Source: Streptomyces microflavus (GTDB taxonomy: Bacteria > Actinomycetota > Actinomycetes > Streptomycetales > Streptomycetaceae). From it: a stretch of DNA of 64,000 nt. The notes under the pieces were generated by a model. The model worked only from the letters and a program-made list of their open reading frames with translations. It ran no database searches and was not told the DNA's origin. Both the position numbers and the translations under genes were made by a program. The stretch spans positions 248,001-312,000 of the forward strand of contig NZ_BMUG01000002.1 of NCBI RefSeq assembly GCF_014650075.1. The letters run 5' to 3'. Below are positions 1 through 9,100 of the stretch, one piece after another (position 1 is the stretch's first letter; the number at the start of each line of letters is the position of its first letter).

Positions 1-140
1 CGGTCCGGGGAGACCAGGCCGAGACGGTCGTACTGGCGCAGCGTCTGCGGGTGGAGACCCGAGAGCTGGGCCGCGATCGAGATCACGTACACCGGCGATT
101 CATCGGTCAGCTGGTACGGATTGCGTCGACGGCCGTCCAT
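1..140 (-). CDS. hspR: HspR, MerR-type heat-shock repressor (partial, 5' part only)
   Basis: This is the amino-terminal part of the autorepressor of the dnaK operon; the gene continues past the left edge. The 46 visible residues begin [14 protein letters not shown] and contain a MerR-type helix-turn-helix ([20 protein letters not shown]) followed by RLGLVSP, as in HspR proteins. The ATG lies 1 nt beyond the dnaJ stop, so translation is probably coupled and this is the last gene of the operon. In Streptomyces HspR binds HAIR operators upstream of dnaK with DnaK as co-repressor, and matching HAIR sites are present at 3957-3977 and 4009-4029. Confidence 0.93.
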   Translation of the reverse strand, partial: MDGRRRNPYQLTDESPVYVISIAAQLSGLHPQTLRQYDRLGLVSPD

Positions 141-141
141 C

Positions 142-1338
142 TCAAGCTCCCTTCGCGGCCTGGAACAGTTCCGCCCGCGGGTCCTCGTCCGCGGTCGCCT
201 TGCGGTAGGTCTCCAGCGCGTCCCTGGCCTCCTGGCCGAGGTCCGTGGGGACCGCCACCTCCACGGTGACCAGCAGGTCGCCGCGGGTGCCGTCCTTGCG
301 GACCGCGCCCTTGCCCCGGGCGCGCATCGTACGCCCGTTGGGGGTGCCGGCGGGGAGTTTCAGGGTGACCGGGGGTCCGCCGAGCGTGGGGACCTTGACC
401 TCGCCGCCGAGCGTCGCCTCCGGGAAGGTGACGGGCACGGTGACCGTGAGGTTGTCGCCCTTGCGGCCGAAGACCGGGTGGGCGCCGACGTGGACGACGA
501 CGTAGAGGTCGCCGGCCGGACCGCCGCGCTCGCCCGGGCCGCCCTTGCCGCGCAGCCGGATCCGCTGGCCGTCCGAGACGCCCGCCGGGATCCTGACCTG
601 CATGGTGCGGGCCGACTTCGCCCGGCCGCTGCCGTGACAGACCTCGCAGGGGTCCTGGGCGATGAGGCCCCGGCCCTTGCAGTCCACGCAGGGGTCGGTG
701 AGCGAGAAGCCGCCGCCCGTACCGCGCGAGACCTGGCCGGTGCCGACGCAGGTCGGGCAGACCCTGGGGGTGCCGTTCTTGTCGCCGGTGCCGGAACACG
801 CCTTGCAGGGCGCCTGGCTGGACATCCGCAGCGGGACCGTGGCCCCGTCGACCGCCTCGGTGAAGCTGAGCGTCACCTCGGACTCGATGTCCTGGCCGCG
901 CCGCGGCTGGACGCGGGTGCCCGTGCCGCCGCGGTTGAACAGTCCGCCGAAGACGTCGCCGAGACCGCCCCCGCCGCCGCCGAAGCCGCCGCCCGCACCG
1001 CCTGCCTGACCGCCACCCGGTGCGCCCCCGCCGAAGAGGTCGCCCAGGTCGAAGTTGAAGTTGCCGCCCGCACCGCCGGGGCCGGCGCGGAAGCCACCGT
1101 TGCCGAAGAGGGCGCGCGCCTCGTCGTACTCCTTGCGCCGCTTGGTGTCGCCGAGGACGTCGTTCGCCTCGGAGATCTCCTTGAAGCGCTCCTCCGCCTT
1201 GGCGTCACCCTTGTTGGCGTCCGGGTGGAACTCGCGGGCGAGCTTGCGGTACGCCTTCTTGATCTCGGCGTCGGTGGCGTCCTTGGGGACGCCGAGGACC
1301 TTGTAGTAGTCCTTCTCGACGAAGTCCTTCGTGCTCAT
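142..1338 (-). CDS. dnaJ: Chaperone DnaJ (Hsp40)
   Basis: Co-chaperone that delivers unfolded clients to DnaK and stimulates its ATPase. The 398-residue protein has an N-terminal J domain with the HPD motif at residues 38-40, a long Gly/Phe-rich linker (about 80-145), four CxxCxGxG zinc-binding repeats ([32 protein letters not shown]) and a C-terminal substrate-binding domain. This is the complete type I architecture at normal length. It is the third gene of dnaK-grpE-dnaJ-hspR, 96 nt after grpE. A GGAGG-type ribosome-binding site precedes the ATG. Confidence 0.97.
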   Translation of the reverse strand: MSTKDFVEKDYYKVLGVPKDATDAEIKKAYRKLAREFHPDANKGDAKAEERFKEISEANDVLGDTKRRKEYDEARALFGNGGFRAGPGGAGGNFNFDLGDLFGGGAPGGGQAGGAGGGFGGGGGGLGDVFGGLFNRGGTGTRVQPRRGQDIESEVTLSFTEAVDGATVPLRMSSQAPCKACSGTGDKNGTPRVCPTCVGTGQVSRGTGGGFSLTDPCVDCKGRGLIAQDPCEVCHGSGRAKSARTMQVRIPAGVSDGQRIRLRGKGGPGERGGPAGDLYVVVHVGAHPVFGRKGDNLTVTVPVTFPEATLGGEVKVPTLGGPPVTLKLPAGTPNGRTMRARGKGAVRKDGTRGDLLVTVEVAVPTDLGQEARDALETYRKATADEDPRAELFQAAKGA

Positions 1339-1434
1339 CGACGTCCCTCCTTCCGGACGATCGGCGCGGCGGCCGGCCCGTGGGCCGGCCGCCTGGCCGG
1401 TCGGTGTGCACCCTGGTGGTCGGACGTGGTGTCG

Positions 1435-2085
1435 TCAGACCTCCTCGGTGCCACCGCTCTCCTCGTCGTCTGTCTTCTCTTCCTTGGCCGCCGCGGGCGT
1501 GGCGCCCGGCTGCGGCTCGGCGACGGCCACCCGCGCGGGGCGGATGGTGCGCTCGCCGATGCGATACCCCGGCTGGAGGATCGCCACGCAGGTCGTCTCG
1601 GTGACGTCCGGCGCGTAGCTGTGCATCAGGGCCTCGTGGATCGTCGGGTCGAAGGGCTCGCCCTCCTTGCCGAACTGCTGGAGGCCCAGCTTCGCGACAA
1701 CCGTCTCCAGCGATTCGGCGACCGACTTGAAGCCGCCCACGAGCTCGCCGTGCTCCCTGGCGCGGCCGACGTCGTCGAGCACGGGAAGGAGCTCGGACAG
1801 GAGGTTCGCGACGGCGACCTCCTTGACCGTGACCCGGTCCCGCTCGACGCGGCGGCGGTAGTTCTGGTACTCGGCCTGGAGCCGCTGGAGGTCCGCGGTG
1901 CGCTCGCTGAGCGCCATACGGGCCTGGTCCAGCTGTGCGGTCAGACCGACGGTCGGGTCGGTGTCCCCGGCCGGGGCCGCCGCCTCCTCCTCGGAGGGTG
2001 CGGCAGCCTTCGGCTCGGCGTCATCAGGGGTGGCGCCGGAGGGGACGTCGGGCTTCTCCTCGAAGCCCGGAGTCTCCTCGGTCAC
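1435..2085 (-). CDS. grpE: Nucleotide exchange factor GrpE
   Basis: Releases ADP from DnaK to reset the chaperone cycle. The 216-residue product has an acidic Ala/Glu/Pro-rich N-terminus, a coiled-coil region (about residues 50-85, with [16 protein letters not shown]) and the compact C-terminal beta domain ending in [16 protein letters not shown], all typical of GrpE. Its start overlaps the dnaK stop by 4 nt, implying translational coupling. The acidic tail rich in Glu and Asp is usual for actinobacterial members. Confidence 0.96.
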   Translation of the reverse strand: MTEETPGFEEKPDVPSGATPDDAEPKAAAPSEEEAAAPAGDTDPTVGLTAQLDQARMALSERTADLQRLQAEYQNYRRRVERDRVTVKEVAVANLLSELLPVLDDVGRAREHGELVGGFKSVAESLETVVAKLGLQQFGKEGEPFDPTIHEALMHSYAPDVTETTCVAILQPGYRIGERTIRPARVAVAEPQPGATPAAAKEEKTDDEESGGTEEV

Positions 2086-3935
2086 GCCGCACCGCCCTTG
2101 CTGTCCTTCTCGTCGTCCACGATCTCGGCGTCGACGACATCGTCATCGGCCTTGCCCTGGGCGCCGCCCGGAGCCTCGGCACCCGGCGTCGCACCCTCGG
2201 CCTGGGCGTTGGCGTACATCGCCTGGCCCAGCTTCTGGGAGACGGCCGCGACCTTCTCGGTGGCCGTACGGATCTCGGCGGTGTCCTCGCCCTTGAGCTT
2301 CTCCTTCAGCTCGCCGACAGCGGTCTCCACCTCCGTCTTCACGTCACCGGGGACCTTGTCCTCGTTGTCCTTGAGGAACTTCTCCGTCTGGTAGACGAGC
2401 TGCTCGCCCTGGTTGCGCGACTCGGCGGCCTCGCGGCGGGCGTGGTCCTCCTCCGCGTACTTCTCGGCCTCTTCGCGCATCCGGTTGACCTCGTCCTTCG
2501 GCAGCGAGGAGCCACCGGTGACGGTCATCTTCTGCTCCTTGCCGGTGCCGAGGTCCTTGGCAGCGACGTGCATGATGCCGTTGGCGTCGATGTCGAAGGC
2601 GACCTCGATCTGCGGCACACCGCGCGGGGCCGGCGGCAGACCGGTCAGCTCGAACATCCCGAGCTTCTTGTTGTACGCCGCGATCTCGCGCTCGCCCTGG
2701 TAGACCTGGATCTGCACGGACGGCTGGTTGTCCTCGGCCGTCGTGAAGATCTCGGAGCGCTTGGTCGGGATCGTGGTGTTGCGCTCGATGAGCTTCGTCA
2801 TGATCCCTCCCTTGGTCTCGATACCGAGGGACAGCGGGGTGACGTCGAGGAGCAGGACGTCCTTGACCTCGCCCTTGAGGACACCGGCCTGGAGCGAGGC
2901 GCCGATGGCGACGACCTCGTCCGGGTTCACACCCTTGTTGGCGTCCTGGCCACCGGTCAGCTCCTTGACGAGCTCGGCGACGGCCGGCATACGGGTGGAG
3001 CCACCGACGAGAACGACGTGGTCGATCTCGGAGAGCTGGATGCCCGCGTCCTTGATGACGTTGTGGAACGGGGTCTTGCAGCGGTCGAGGAGGTCCGCGG
3101 TCAGCTGCTGGAACTGCGAGCGCGTGAGCTTCTCGTCCAGGTGCAGCGGGCCCTCGGCGGACGCCGTGATGTAGGGCAGGTTGATCGTGGTCTCGGTCGA
3201 GGACGAGAGCTCGATCTTCGCCTTCTCCGCGGCCTCGCGGAGACGCTGGAGAGCCATCTTGTCCTTGGACAGGTCCACGCCGTGCCCGTTGGCGAACTGC
3301 TTCACCAGGTAGTCGACGACGCGCTGGTCCCAGTCGTCACCACCGAGGTGGTTGTCACCGTTGGTGGCCTTCACCTCGACGACGCCGTCACCGATCTCCA
3401 GGAGCGACACGTCGAAGGTGCCGCCTCCGAGGTCGAAGACGAGGATCGTCTGGTCGTCCTTGTCCAGGCCGTACGCCAGGGCGGCGGCGGTCGGCTCGTT
3501 GACGATACGCAGGACGTTGAGGCCCGCGATCTCACCGGCCTCCTTGGTCGCCTGACGCTCGGAGTCGTTGAAGTACGCCGGGACGGTGATGACCGCGTCG
3601 GCCACCTTCTCGCCCAGGTAGGACTCGGCGTCCCGCTTCAGCTTCTGCAGGATGAAGGCGCTCATCTGCTGCGGGTTGAAGCCCTTGCCGTCGATCTCGA
3701 TCTTCCAGTCAGTGCCCATGTGGCGCTTGACGGAGCGGATGGTCCTGTCGACGTTGGTGACCGCCTGGCGCTTGGCCACCTCGCCGACGAGCACCTCGCC
3801 GTTCTTGGCGAAGGCGACGACGGACGGCGTGGTCCTGGCGCCTTCGGCGTTGGTGATGACGGTGGGCTCGCCGCCTTCGAGAACGCTGACGACGGAGTTA
3901 GTCGTGCCCAGGTCGATGCCGACCGCACGTGCCAT
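2082..3935 (-). CDS. dnaK: Chaperone DnaK (Hsp70)
   Basis: ATP-dependent Hsp70 chaperone and, in Streptomyces, co-repressor with HspR. The 617-residue protein begins [16 protein letters not shown] (phosphate-1 loop) and has the [17 protein letters not shown] phosphate-2 motif, [12 protein letters not shown], the [14 protein letters not shown] linker region and a substrate-binding domain ending in a low-complexity Ala/Gly/Glu tail. It is the first gene of the operon. The upstream region carries a vegetative-type promoter overlapped by a perfect HAIR operator, and a GGAGG ribosome-binding site lies 9 nt before the ATG. Confidence 0.98.
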   Translation of the reverse strand: MARAVGIDLGTTNSVVSVLEGGEPTVITNAEGARTTPSVVAFAKNGEVLVGEVAKRQAVTNVDRTIRSVKRHMGTDWKIEIDGKGFNPQQMSAFILQKLKRDAESYLGEKVADAVITVPAYFNDSERQATKEAGEIAGLNVLRIVNEPTAAALAYGLDKDDQTILVFDLGGGTFDVSLLEIGDGVVEVKATNGDNHLGGDDWDQRVVDYLVKQFANGHGVDLSKDKMALQRLREAAEKAKIELSSSTETTINLPYITASAEGPLHLDEKLTRSQFQQLTADLLDRCKTPFHNVIKDAGIQLSEIDHVVLVGGSTRMPAVAELVKELTGGQDANKGVNPDEVVAIGASLQAGVLKGEVKDVLLLDVTPLSLGIETKGGIMTKLIERNTTIPTKRSEIFTTAEDNQPSVQIQVYQGEREIAAYNKKLGMFELTGLPPAPRGVPQIEVAFDIDANGIMHVAAKDLGTGKEQKMTVTGGSSLPKDEVNRMREEAEKYAEEDHARREAAESRNQGEQLVYQTEKFLKDNEDKVPGDVKTEVETAVGELKEKLKGEDTAEIRTATEKVAAVSQKLGQAMYANAQAEGATPGAEAPGGAQGKADDDVVDAEIVDDEKDSKGGAA

Positions 3936-3956
3936 TTCAATTCCTCCAACTGACTA

Positions 3957-3977
3957 CTTGAGTGGATCTGACTCAAG
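3957..3977 (-). promoter_or_regulatory. HAIR operator 1 (HspR-binding inverted repeat)
   Basis: An exact CTTGAGT-N7-ACTCAAG inverted repeat lies 22 nt upstream of the dnaK start. This is the published HspR-associated inverted repeat (HAIR) consensus. It abuts and overlaps the predicted -10 hexamer, so bound HspR would block RNA polymerase. Confidence 0.95.
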
Positions 3978-4004
3978 AATGCACGACACCCGCCCCAGAG
4001 TCAA
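3976..4004 (-). promoter_or_regulatory. Predicted vegetative promoter of the dnaK operon
   Basis: Reading leftward, a TTGACT -35 element (4004-3999) and a CATTCT -10 element (3981-3976) are separated by 17 nt. It sits between the two HAIR operators and faces dnaK. The assignment comes from consensus match and position only. Confidence 0.65.
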
Positions 4005-4008
4005 CAGA

Positions 4009-4029
4009 CCTGAGTCGGGCCGACTCAAC
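4009..4029 (-). promoter_or_regulatory. HAIR operator 2 (one degenerate arm)
   Basis: A second HAIR-like element, CCTGAGT-N7-ACTCAAC, lies just upstream of the predicted -35 element. It keeps the GAGT-N7-ACTC core with changes at the outer positions. Multiple HAIR sites upstream of dnaK are usual in Streptomyces. Confidence 0.75.
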
Positions 4030-4244
4030 TTAAGTGCACACACCCTTCGCCGTCGCGCTTCTCCCCCGCCCCCAGGGCACACCCACGTACGCCACACCCC
4101 TCGCGCACCGCCCAACCCACCATCCCACCGTGGGATCGTTCTGTCACAAAATGCCGCGAGACGGTCAGAAACGTCATCGATCGGCTGGTACAGGCACACC
4201 ACTCCACACCACTCCATCGGACTCCGAACCCCCGGGCGGGCGCG

Positions 4245-5177
4245 ATGCGGAACGCGAGACAGCGGCGCGTGCGGCAGAAGAACCAGAGGAAGAAGCAGCA
4301 GAGACAGAGGCGCCAGGCGCAAGCACGGCAGCCCCAGCAGCTCCAGCAGCCCCAGCAGCCCCAGGCCCCGCAGCCCCAGCGGACCCAGGGGCAGCAGACG
4401 CACCACGTGCAGCAGGCCCCGCAGATGCAAGCAGAGCAGGCCCAGATGCAGCAGGTGCGGCAGATGCAGCAGGTGCAGGCCCGGCGACAGCCTCAACCCC
4501 AGCCGTACCCCCACCCCCAGCCCCCCACCGGCACCGCCAGAGGCCACTTCCCCTCCCGCCCCGCCGCACGCCTGGCCGGCCTCACCGACCGGGCCGGACA
4601 CCTCGCGGACCGCCTCGCCCCCCGCGCATCGGCCGAACGGGTGCTGGACCTGACCCTCGGCACCGCCCTCCTGATCGCGACCGCCCCCGCCGTCGCCCTC
4701 GGGGCCCTCGCCCTCGCGGTCCGGCGGGGCCCCGGCAACGTATGGGAGCGCACTCCCCGTACGGGTCTGGGCGGCCGGGTCTTCACGCTGCGCTCCCTGC
4801 GCACCCGCCGGCTCCGGCTCGACCTGCTCTCCCGGCTCCCCCAGGTCGTCCGGGGCGACCTCTCCCTCGTGGGACCGGCCCCGCTGGCCCCGGGCGACCC
4901 GCGCGCCGCATGGCCGGGGGCCCGGCAGTGGCGGCAGGAGCTGCGGCCGGGACTGACCGGACTGGCGCAGGTGCGCGCCCGCTCCGGCATGCCGTGGGAC
5001 GACCCCGCCCTGCTGGACCAGCACTACGCAGAGCACCATGGAGTCGTGCTCGACCTGGCGATTCTGACGGAAGCCGTACGCAACTCCCTGCGGACGACAA
5101 CCGGGAGGGCACGGTCAACCAAGGCACACCTGAGCGACACAGATCACCGCCTGCCCGGCTACAGCCGGGTGGACTAA
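4245..5177 (+). CDS. Bacterial sugar transferase domain protein with Gln/Pro-rich N-terminus
   Basis: The C-terminal half (about residues 110-310) matches the bacterial sugar-transferase (WcaJ/polyprenyl glycosyl-phosphotransferase) family. It has one hydrophobic segment (LDLTLGTALLIATAPAVALGALALAV), VRGDLSLVGPAPL (usually RGDMSLVGPRP) and LRPGLTGLAQV. Such enzymes transfer a sugar phosphate to undecaprenyl phosphate at the membrane. The first 95 residues are unusual: a basic Arg/Lys start and then a long Gln/Pro-rich, low-complexity stretch. The canonical Arg of VGPRP is Ala here, so activity may be altered. It stands alone between divergent dnaK and the downstream Fe-S gene. No strong ribosome-binding site is seen and the start could be internal. 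Confidence 0.75.
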   Translation: MRNARQRRVRQKNQRKKQQRQRRQAQARQPQQLQQPQQPQAPQPQRTQGQQTHHVQQAPQMQAEQAQMQQVRQMQQVQARRQPQPQPYPHPQPPTGTARGHFPSRPAARLAGLTDRAGHLADRLAPRASAERVLDLTLGTALLIATAPAVALGALALAVRRGPGNVWERTPRTGLGGRVFTLRSLRTRRLRLDLLSRLPQVVRGDLSLVGPAPLAPGDPRAAWPGARQWRQELRPGLTGLAQVRARSGMPWDDPALLDQHYAEHHGVVLDLAILTEAVRNSLRTTTGRARSTKAHLSDTDHRLPGYSRVD

Positions 5178-5273
5178 GTGGATAGTGTCAGCACAGACTA
5201 ATTAAGTTACTGCTTAGTAGTAGTGGGCAGTCGTAACTGGATCCCGCTCTCGCAGGCCCGAGGAGCCCTACTC

Positions 5274-7556
5274 ATGCAACTCGCCGCGATCATCGTGTCG
5301 CTGGTGCTGACGGTGGTCGGCGTTGCGCTCGTCGCCCGAGCCGTCGCGCAGATCTACCGCTTCGTCCGTCTCGGACAAGCGGTACCCGCCGGCAGCCGCA
5401 CCGACGACCCCAAGCAGCGGACGATCACCTTGATCAAGGAGTTCGTCGGCCATACCCGCATGAACCGCTGGGGAATCGTGGGCGTCGCCCACTGGTTCGT
5501 CGCGGTCGGCTTCCTGACGCTGGGCCTGACGATCGTCACGGCGTACGGCCAGCTGTTCAAGGCCGACTGGGTGCTCCCGTACATCGGCACCTTCCTGCCG
5601 TACGAGGTCTACATCGAGTTCATCGCACTCGGCACGACCCTCGGCATCCTCGTCCTGATCGCGATCCGCCAGCTGAACCTGCCCTCGCGGGCGGGGCGCA
5701 AGTCGCGCTTCACGGGCTCGAAGATGGGCCAGGCGTACTTCGTCGAGGCGATCATCCTGATCATCGGCGCCGCGATCATGGTGCTCCGCGGTCTTGAGGG
5801 CGCGCTGCACCACGTGGACGGCTACGGGCCCGCGTACTTCGCCTCGTACCCCCTGGTCCTGGCCTTCAAGGGGCTGAGCGTCGAGACGCTGCAGAACCTG
5901 GTCTACCTGGCCGCGATGATCAAGCTCGGTACGACGATGATCTGGGCGATCACGGTCGGGCTGAACACGAACATGGGTGTCGCCTGGCACCGTTTCCTCG
6001 GCTTCCCGAACATCTGGTTCAAGCGGAACGCCGACGGCGAGGTCGCGCTCGGCGCGCTCCAGCCGATGACGACGGGCGGCAAGGAGATCGACTGGGAGGA
6101 CCCGGCCGAGGACGCGGTCTTCGGTGTCTCCCAGGTCGAGCAGTTCTCCTGGAAGGGCATCCTCGACTTCTCGACCTGCACCGAGTGCGGCCGCTGCCAG
6201 TCTCAGTGCCCCGCCTGGAACACCGGCAAGCCGCTCTCCCCGAAGCTCCTGATCATGTCGCTGCGCGACCACGCGCACGCCAAGGCCCCCTACCTCCTGG
6301 CCGGCGGCGGCAAGGACATGGAGGGCAACGAGAAGGCCACCGCCGAGCAGCTCAAGGACGTCCCCGCGGCCGCCCTCGCCGAGGCCGAGCGCCCGCTGAT
6401 CGGGACCGCCGAGGAGAACGGGGTCATCGACCCGGACGTCCTGTGGTCCTGCACCACCTGCGGCGCCTGCGTCGAGCAGTGCCCGGTCGACATCGAGCAC
6501 ATCGACCACATCGTCGACATGCGCCGCTACCAGGTGATGATCGAGTCCGCGTTCCCGTCCGAGGCGGGCACGATGCTCAAGAACCTGGAGAAGAAGGGCA
6601 ACCCCTGGGGGCTGGCCAAGAAGGCGCGCGTCGAGTGGACCAAGGAGGTCGACTTCGAGGTCCCGATCGTCGGCAAGGACATCGAGGACCTCACCGAGGT
6701 CGACTACCTCTACTGGGTCGGCTGCGCCGGCGCCCTGGAGGACCGGGCCAAGAAGACCACCAAGGCCTTCGCCGAGCTGCTCCACATCGCGGGCGTCAAG
6801 TTCGCGATCATGGGCGGCGACGAGAAGTGCACCGGTGACTCCGCCCGCCGCCTGGGCAACGAGCCGCTCTTCCAGCAGCTCGGCCAGGAGAACGTCGCGA
6901 TGCTGAACATGGCCTACGGCGAGTCCTTCGACGACGAGGGCAACGTCGAGCCGGAGACGAAGAAGCCCAAGTCGTCGAAGAAGATCGTCGCGACCTGCCC
7001 GCACTGCTTCAACACCATCGCCAACGAGTACCCGCAGCTCGGCGGCGAGTACGAGGTCATCCACCACACCCAGCTGCTCCAGCACCTCATCGACGAGGGC
7101 AAGCTGATCCCGGTGACCCCGGTCGAGGGCCTGATCACGTACCACGACCCCTGCTACCTGGGCCGTCACAACAAGATCTACACCCCGCCGCGCGAGATCA
7201 TCGCGAAGGTCCCGGGCCTGCGGAACGAGGAGATGCACCGCCACAAGGAGCGCGGCTTCTGCTGCGGCGCCGGCGGCGCCCGGATGTGGATGGAGGAACG
7301 GATCGGCAAGCGCGTCAACAACGAGCGCGTCGACGAAGCCCTCGCCCTCAACCCGGACATCGTCTCCACCGCCTGCCCGTTCTGCCTCGTCATGCTGACC
7401 GACTCCGTCAACGGCAAGAAGAACGACGGCCAGGCCAAGGAGTCCATCCAGGTCGTGGACGTCTCCCAGCTCCTCCTGGAGTCGGTGAAGACGCCCGCGG
7501 ATCCGGCGGGCGAGCCGGAGCAGGTGGACGCACCGGAGCCGGAACCGGCAAAGTGA
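5274..7556 (+). CDS. Membrane Fe-S oxidoreductase, EtfD-like (heterodisulfide reductase-related)
   Basis: A 760-residue integral membrane electron-transfer protein. The N-terminal third has about five transmembrane helices (nitrate-reductase gamma-like). Two ferredoxin-type clusters follow (CTECGRCQSQCP and CTTCGACVEQCP), then two cysteine-rich CCG domains (CPHCFNTIANEYP, HDPCYLGRHN, GFCCGAGGARM). This order is that of the family containing mycobacterial EtfD (Rv0338c), which passes electrons from ETF in fatty-acid oxidation to the quinone pool. The closeness to dnaK and dcd resembles the mycobacterial gene order. The ATG at 5274 has AGGAG 8 nt upstream; an earlier in-frame start adds only a non-conserved leader. 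Confidence 0.85.
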   Translation: MQLAAIIVSLVLTVVGVALVARAVAQIYRFVRLGQAVPAGSRTDDPKQRTITLIKEFVGHTRMNRWGIVGVAHWFVAVGFLTLGLTIVTAYGQLFKADWVLPYIGTFLPYEVYIEFIALGTTLGILVLIAIRQLNLPSRAGRKSRFTGSKMGQAYFVEAIILIIGAAIMVLRGLEGALHHVDGYGPAYFASYPLVLAFKGLSVETLQNLVYLAAMIKLGTTMIWAITVGLNTNMGVAWHRFLGFPNIWFKRNADGEVALGALQPMTTGGKEIDWEDPAEDAVFGVSQVEQFSWKGILDFSTCTECGRCQSQCPAWNTGKPLSPKLLIMSLRDHAHAKAPYLLAGGGKDMEGNEKATAEQLKDVPAAALAEAERPLIGTAEENGVIDPDVLWSCTTCGACVEQCPVDIEHIDHIVDMRRYQVMIESAFPSEAGTMLKNLEKKGNPWGLAKKARVEWTKEVDFEVPIVGKDIEDLTEVDYLYWVGCAGALEDRAKKTTKAFAELLHIAGVKFAIMGGDEKCTGDSARRLGNEPLFQQLGQENVAMLNMAYGESFDDEGNVEPETKKPKSSKKIVATCPHCFNTIANEYPQLGGEYEVIHHTQLLQHLIDEGKLIPVTPVEGLITYHDPCYLGRHNKIYTPPREIIAKVPGLRNEEMHRHKERGFCCGAGGARMWMEERIGKRVNNERVDEALALNPDIVSTACPFCLVMLTDSVNGKKNDGQAKESIQVVDVSQLLLESVKTPADPAGEPEQVDAPEPEPAK

Positions 7557-7576
7557 CGTAGCGCATCAACGCGAAG

Positions 7577-7616
7577 AGCGGCCGGACCTGCCTCGGGGGC
7601 AGGACCGGCCGCTTTT
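7577..7616 (+). terminator. Rho-independent terminator after the Fe-S oxidoreductase gene
   Basis: A 16-bp stem with one mismatch (left arm 7577-7592, right arm 7598-7613) has a 5-nt loop and is followed by a short T run. It starts 20 nt after the TGA. Confidence 0.8.
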
Positions 7617-7695
7617 CCGTGCGTACCGGAACGTTTTCCGTGCGCACCGGAACGTTTTCCGTGCGCACCGGAACGTTTTCCGTGCGTACGGGAAC
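7612..7695. repeat. Four tandem 21-bp repeats between genes
   Basis: Four head-to-tail copies (7612-7632, 7633-7653, 7654-7674, 7675-7695) of a 21-bp unit begin TTTTCCGTGCG and end CGGAAC. Copies 2 and 3 are identical; copies 1 and 4 differ at one to three positions. The array starts inside the terminator T-run. No coding role is apparent. Confidence 0.9.
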
Positions 7696-7845
7696 GGGTG
7701 GGTGACGCGGACTGCATGTGAGCTCCGACATGTACGCGCGGACGCATCTGGAGCATCATGTGCCCCTGAAGACCGACCGCCGGACCGGGAAACGCACCCC
7801 GCCGACGGCAGCAGCCGCCATACGCCGATCGACGAACGAGGGCCC

Positions 7846-8994
7846 GTGCGCACACGCATCACGCACCCGCAGGCAACGACCACCACCACGGCCGCAGCCG
7901 CCCTCGCCGCAGGCTGCGCCGGTCTGCTGCTCGTGCTCACGGGCTGCGACAGCTCCTCGGCCGCCGGCCCGTCCGCCTCCGCCACCACCGCCGACGCCAA
8001 GAACGGCGACCGCGCACCGGTCCCGCTCGCCCCCGTCCCCCGCGGCGAGGGCAGCCGGGTCCCGTACGACTTCAACGGCGACGGCCACCGGGACCTCGTC
8101 ATCAACGACCTGGTGAAGGCCCCCGAGGACCTGCACGGCGACGACGCAGGCATAGGCATCGTGTACGGCACCGAGGGCAGCCCCCTGGACCCGGCCGTAC
8201 GCCAGCTGCTGAACGCCCGCGCGAACGCGGCGAAGTCCGGGGACACCCTCCCCGCCGCGTTCGACGCCGAGGCCGCCTGCGACCTGGACCGGGACGGCTT
8301 CACGGACCTGGTCGTCTCCACCGACCCCCCGTACAACGGTGTCGGCGCCCCGCCCGTCCCCCTCCAGATCCTCTTCGGCTCCCCCGAGGGCCTCACCGGC
8401 AAGGCAGTCACCCTGCGGATCCCGGCGCAGGCCCGGTACGGCAAGGAGTGGCCCGAGCACCCGGTCTGCGGCGACTTCGACGGCGACGGCAGCACCGACC
8501 TCGCGGTCACCGCGAGCGACGGCCGGATCTCCTTCCTGCGCGGCCCCTTCACCCGCGCCGGAGCCCCGAGCGGCGCGGAACTGCTCCCGGACGGCGGCCC
8601 GTACCTGTACGCCCCCGAGCCCGAGGCCGACACCGACGGCGACGGCTACGACGACCTCGTCGCCACCGCACGCCCGCGCACGCCCGGAAAGGCGGCCAAG
8701 GGCACCCTGCTGCTCGGCTCCGCGGACGGCCCGGCGCGCCCCGGCGGCCCGTACACCTTCGCGCCGGAGGAGCTCCCCGAGGCCCCTCTGCGCACGAAGG
8801 GCGCCACCCGCACCGCGCTCCTCGCCCACGGCGACTTCGGCGGTGCCGACGGCGACAGTGACGGCGGCGGCAAGAAGACGGACACGGTGGTGCGGACGTA
8901 CCGCGGCGAACGCCAGGACCTGGTCGCCCTGTATGCGGCGGGCACCACGGACGACCCGGTACTGGCCTTCTCCACAACGGTGTTCCTCCCCTGA
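7846..8994 (+). CDS. FG-GAP/VCBS repeat lipoprotein
   Basis: A probable surface lipoprotein of 382 residues. The GTG start gives a basic n-region, an Ala/Leu-rich h-region and a lipobox (VLTGC), followed by a Ser/Ala/Thr linker. The mature part has integrin-alpha-like FG-GAP blades with calcium-binding DxDGDG-type loops (DFNGDGHRDLVI, DLDRDGFTDLVV, DFDGDGSTDLAV, DTDGDGYDDLV), implying a beta-propeller. Such proteins usually bind ligands or surfaces and their roles in Streptomyces are mostly unknown. The start was chosen because it produces the lipobox signal; longer in-frame extensions are not signal-like. It has no evident operon partner. Confidence 0.8.
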   Translation: MRTRITHPQATTTTTAAAALAAGCAGLLLVLTGCDSSSAAGPSASATTADAKNGDRAPVPLAPVPRGEGSRVPYDFNGDGHRDLVINDLVKAPEDLHGDDAGIGIVYGTEGSPLDPAVRQLLNARANAAKSGDTLPAAFDAEAACDLDRDGFTDLVVSTDPPYNGVGAPPVPLQILFGSPEGLTGKAVTLRIPAQARYGKEWPEHPVCGDFDGDGSTDLAVTASDGRISFLRGPFTRAGAPSGAELLPDGGPYLYAPEPEADTDGDGYDDLVATARPRTPGKAAKGTLLLGSADGPARPGGPYTFAPEELPEAPLRTKGATRTALLAHGDFGGADGDSDGGGKKTDTVVRTYRGERQDLVALYAAGTTDDPVLAFSTTVFLP

Positions 8995-9100
8995 ACTCCC
9001 CTACCGGCGCCCCCTAGGGGATGTCACAGCTCGGCCGCAATGGCGGCCGGGTTCCCCCGCCCCCCGCACCACACCTGCGAGGACCAGGTACGTTCGATGG

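Noticed and set aside
121..2394. Long rightward open frames opposite dnaJ, grpE and dnaK
   Set aside because: High-GC antisense shadows. The leftward frames encode unmistakable chaperones with matching overlaps and operators.
5268..7244. 658-codon leftward frame opposite the Fe-S oxidoreductase
   Set aside because: Antisense shadow with Val/Leu/Asp/Arg-biased composition and no motif; the rightward frame has complete cluster-binding cysteines.
7612..7695. CRISPR array
   Set aside because: The 21-bp units are directly adjacent with no spacers, and no cas genes are present anywhere in the window.
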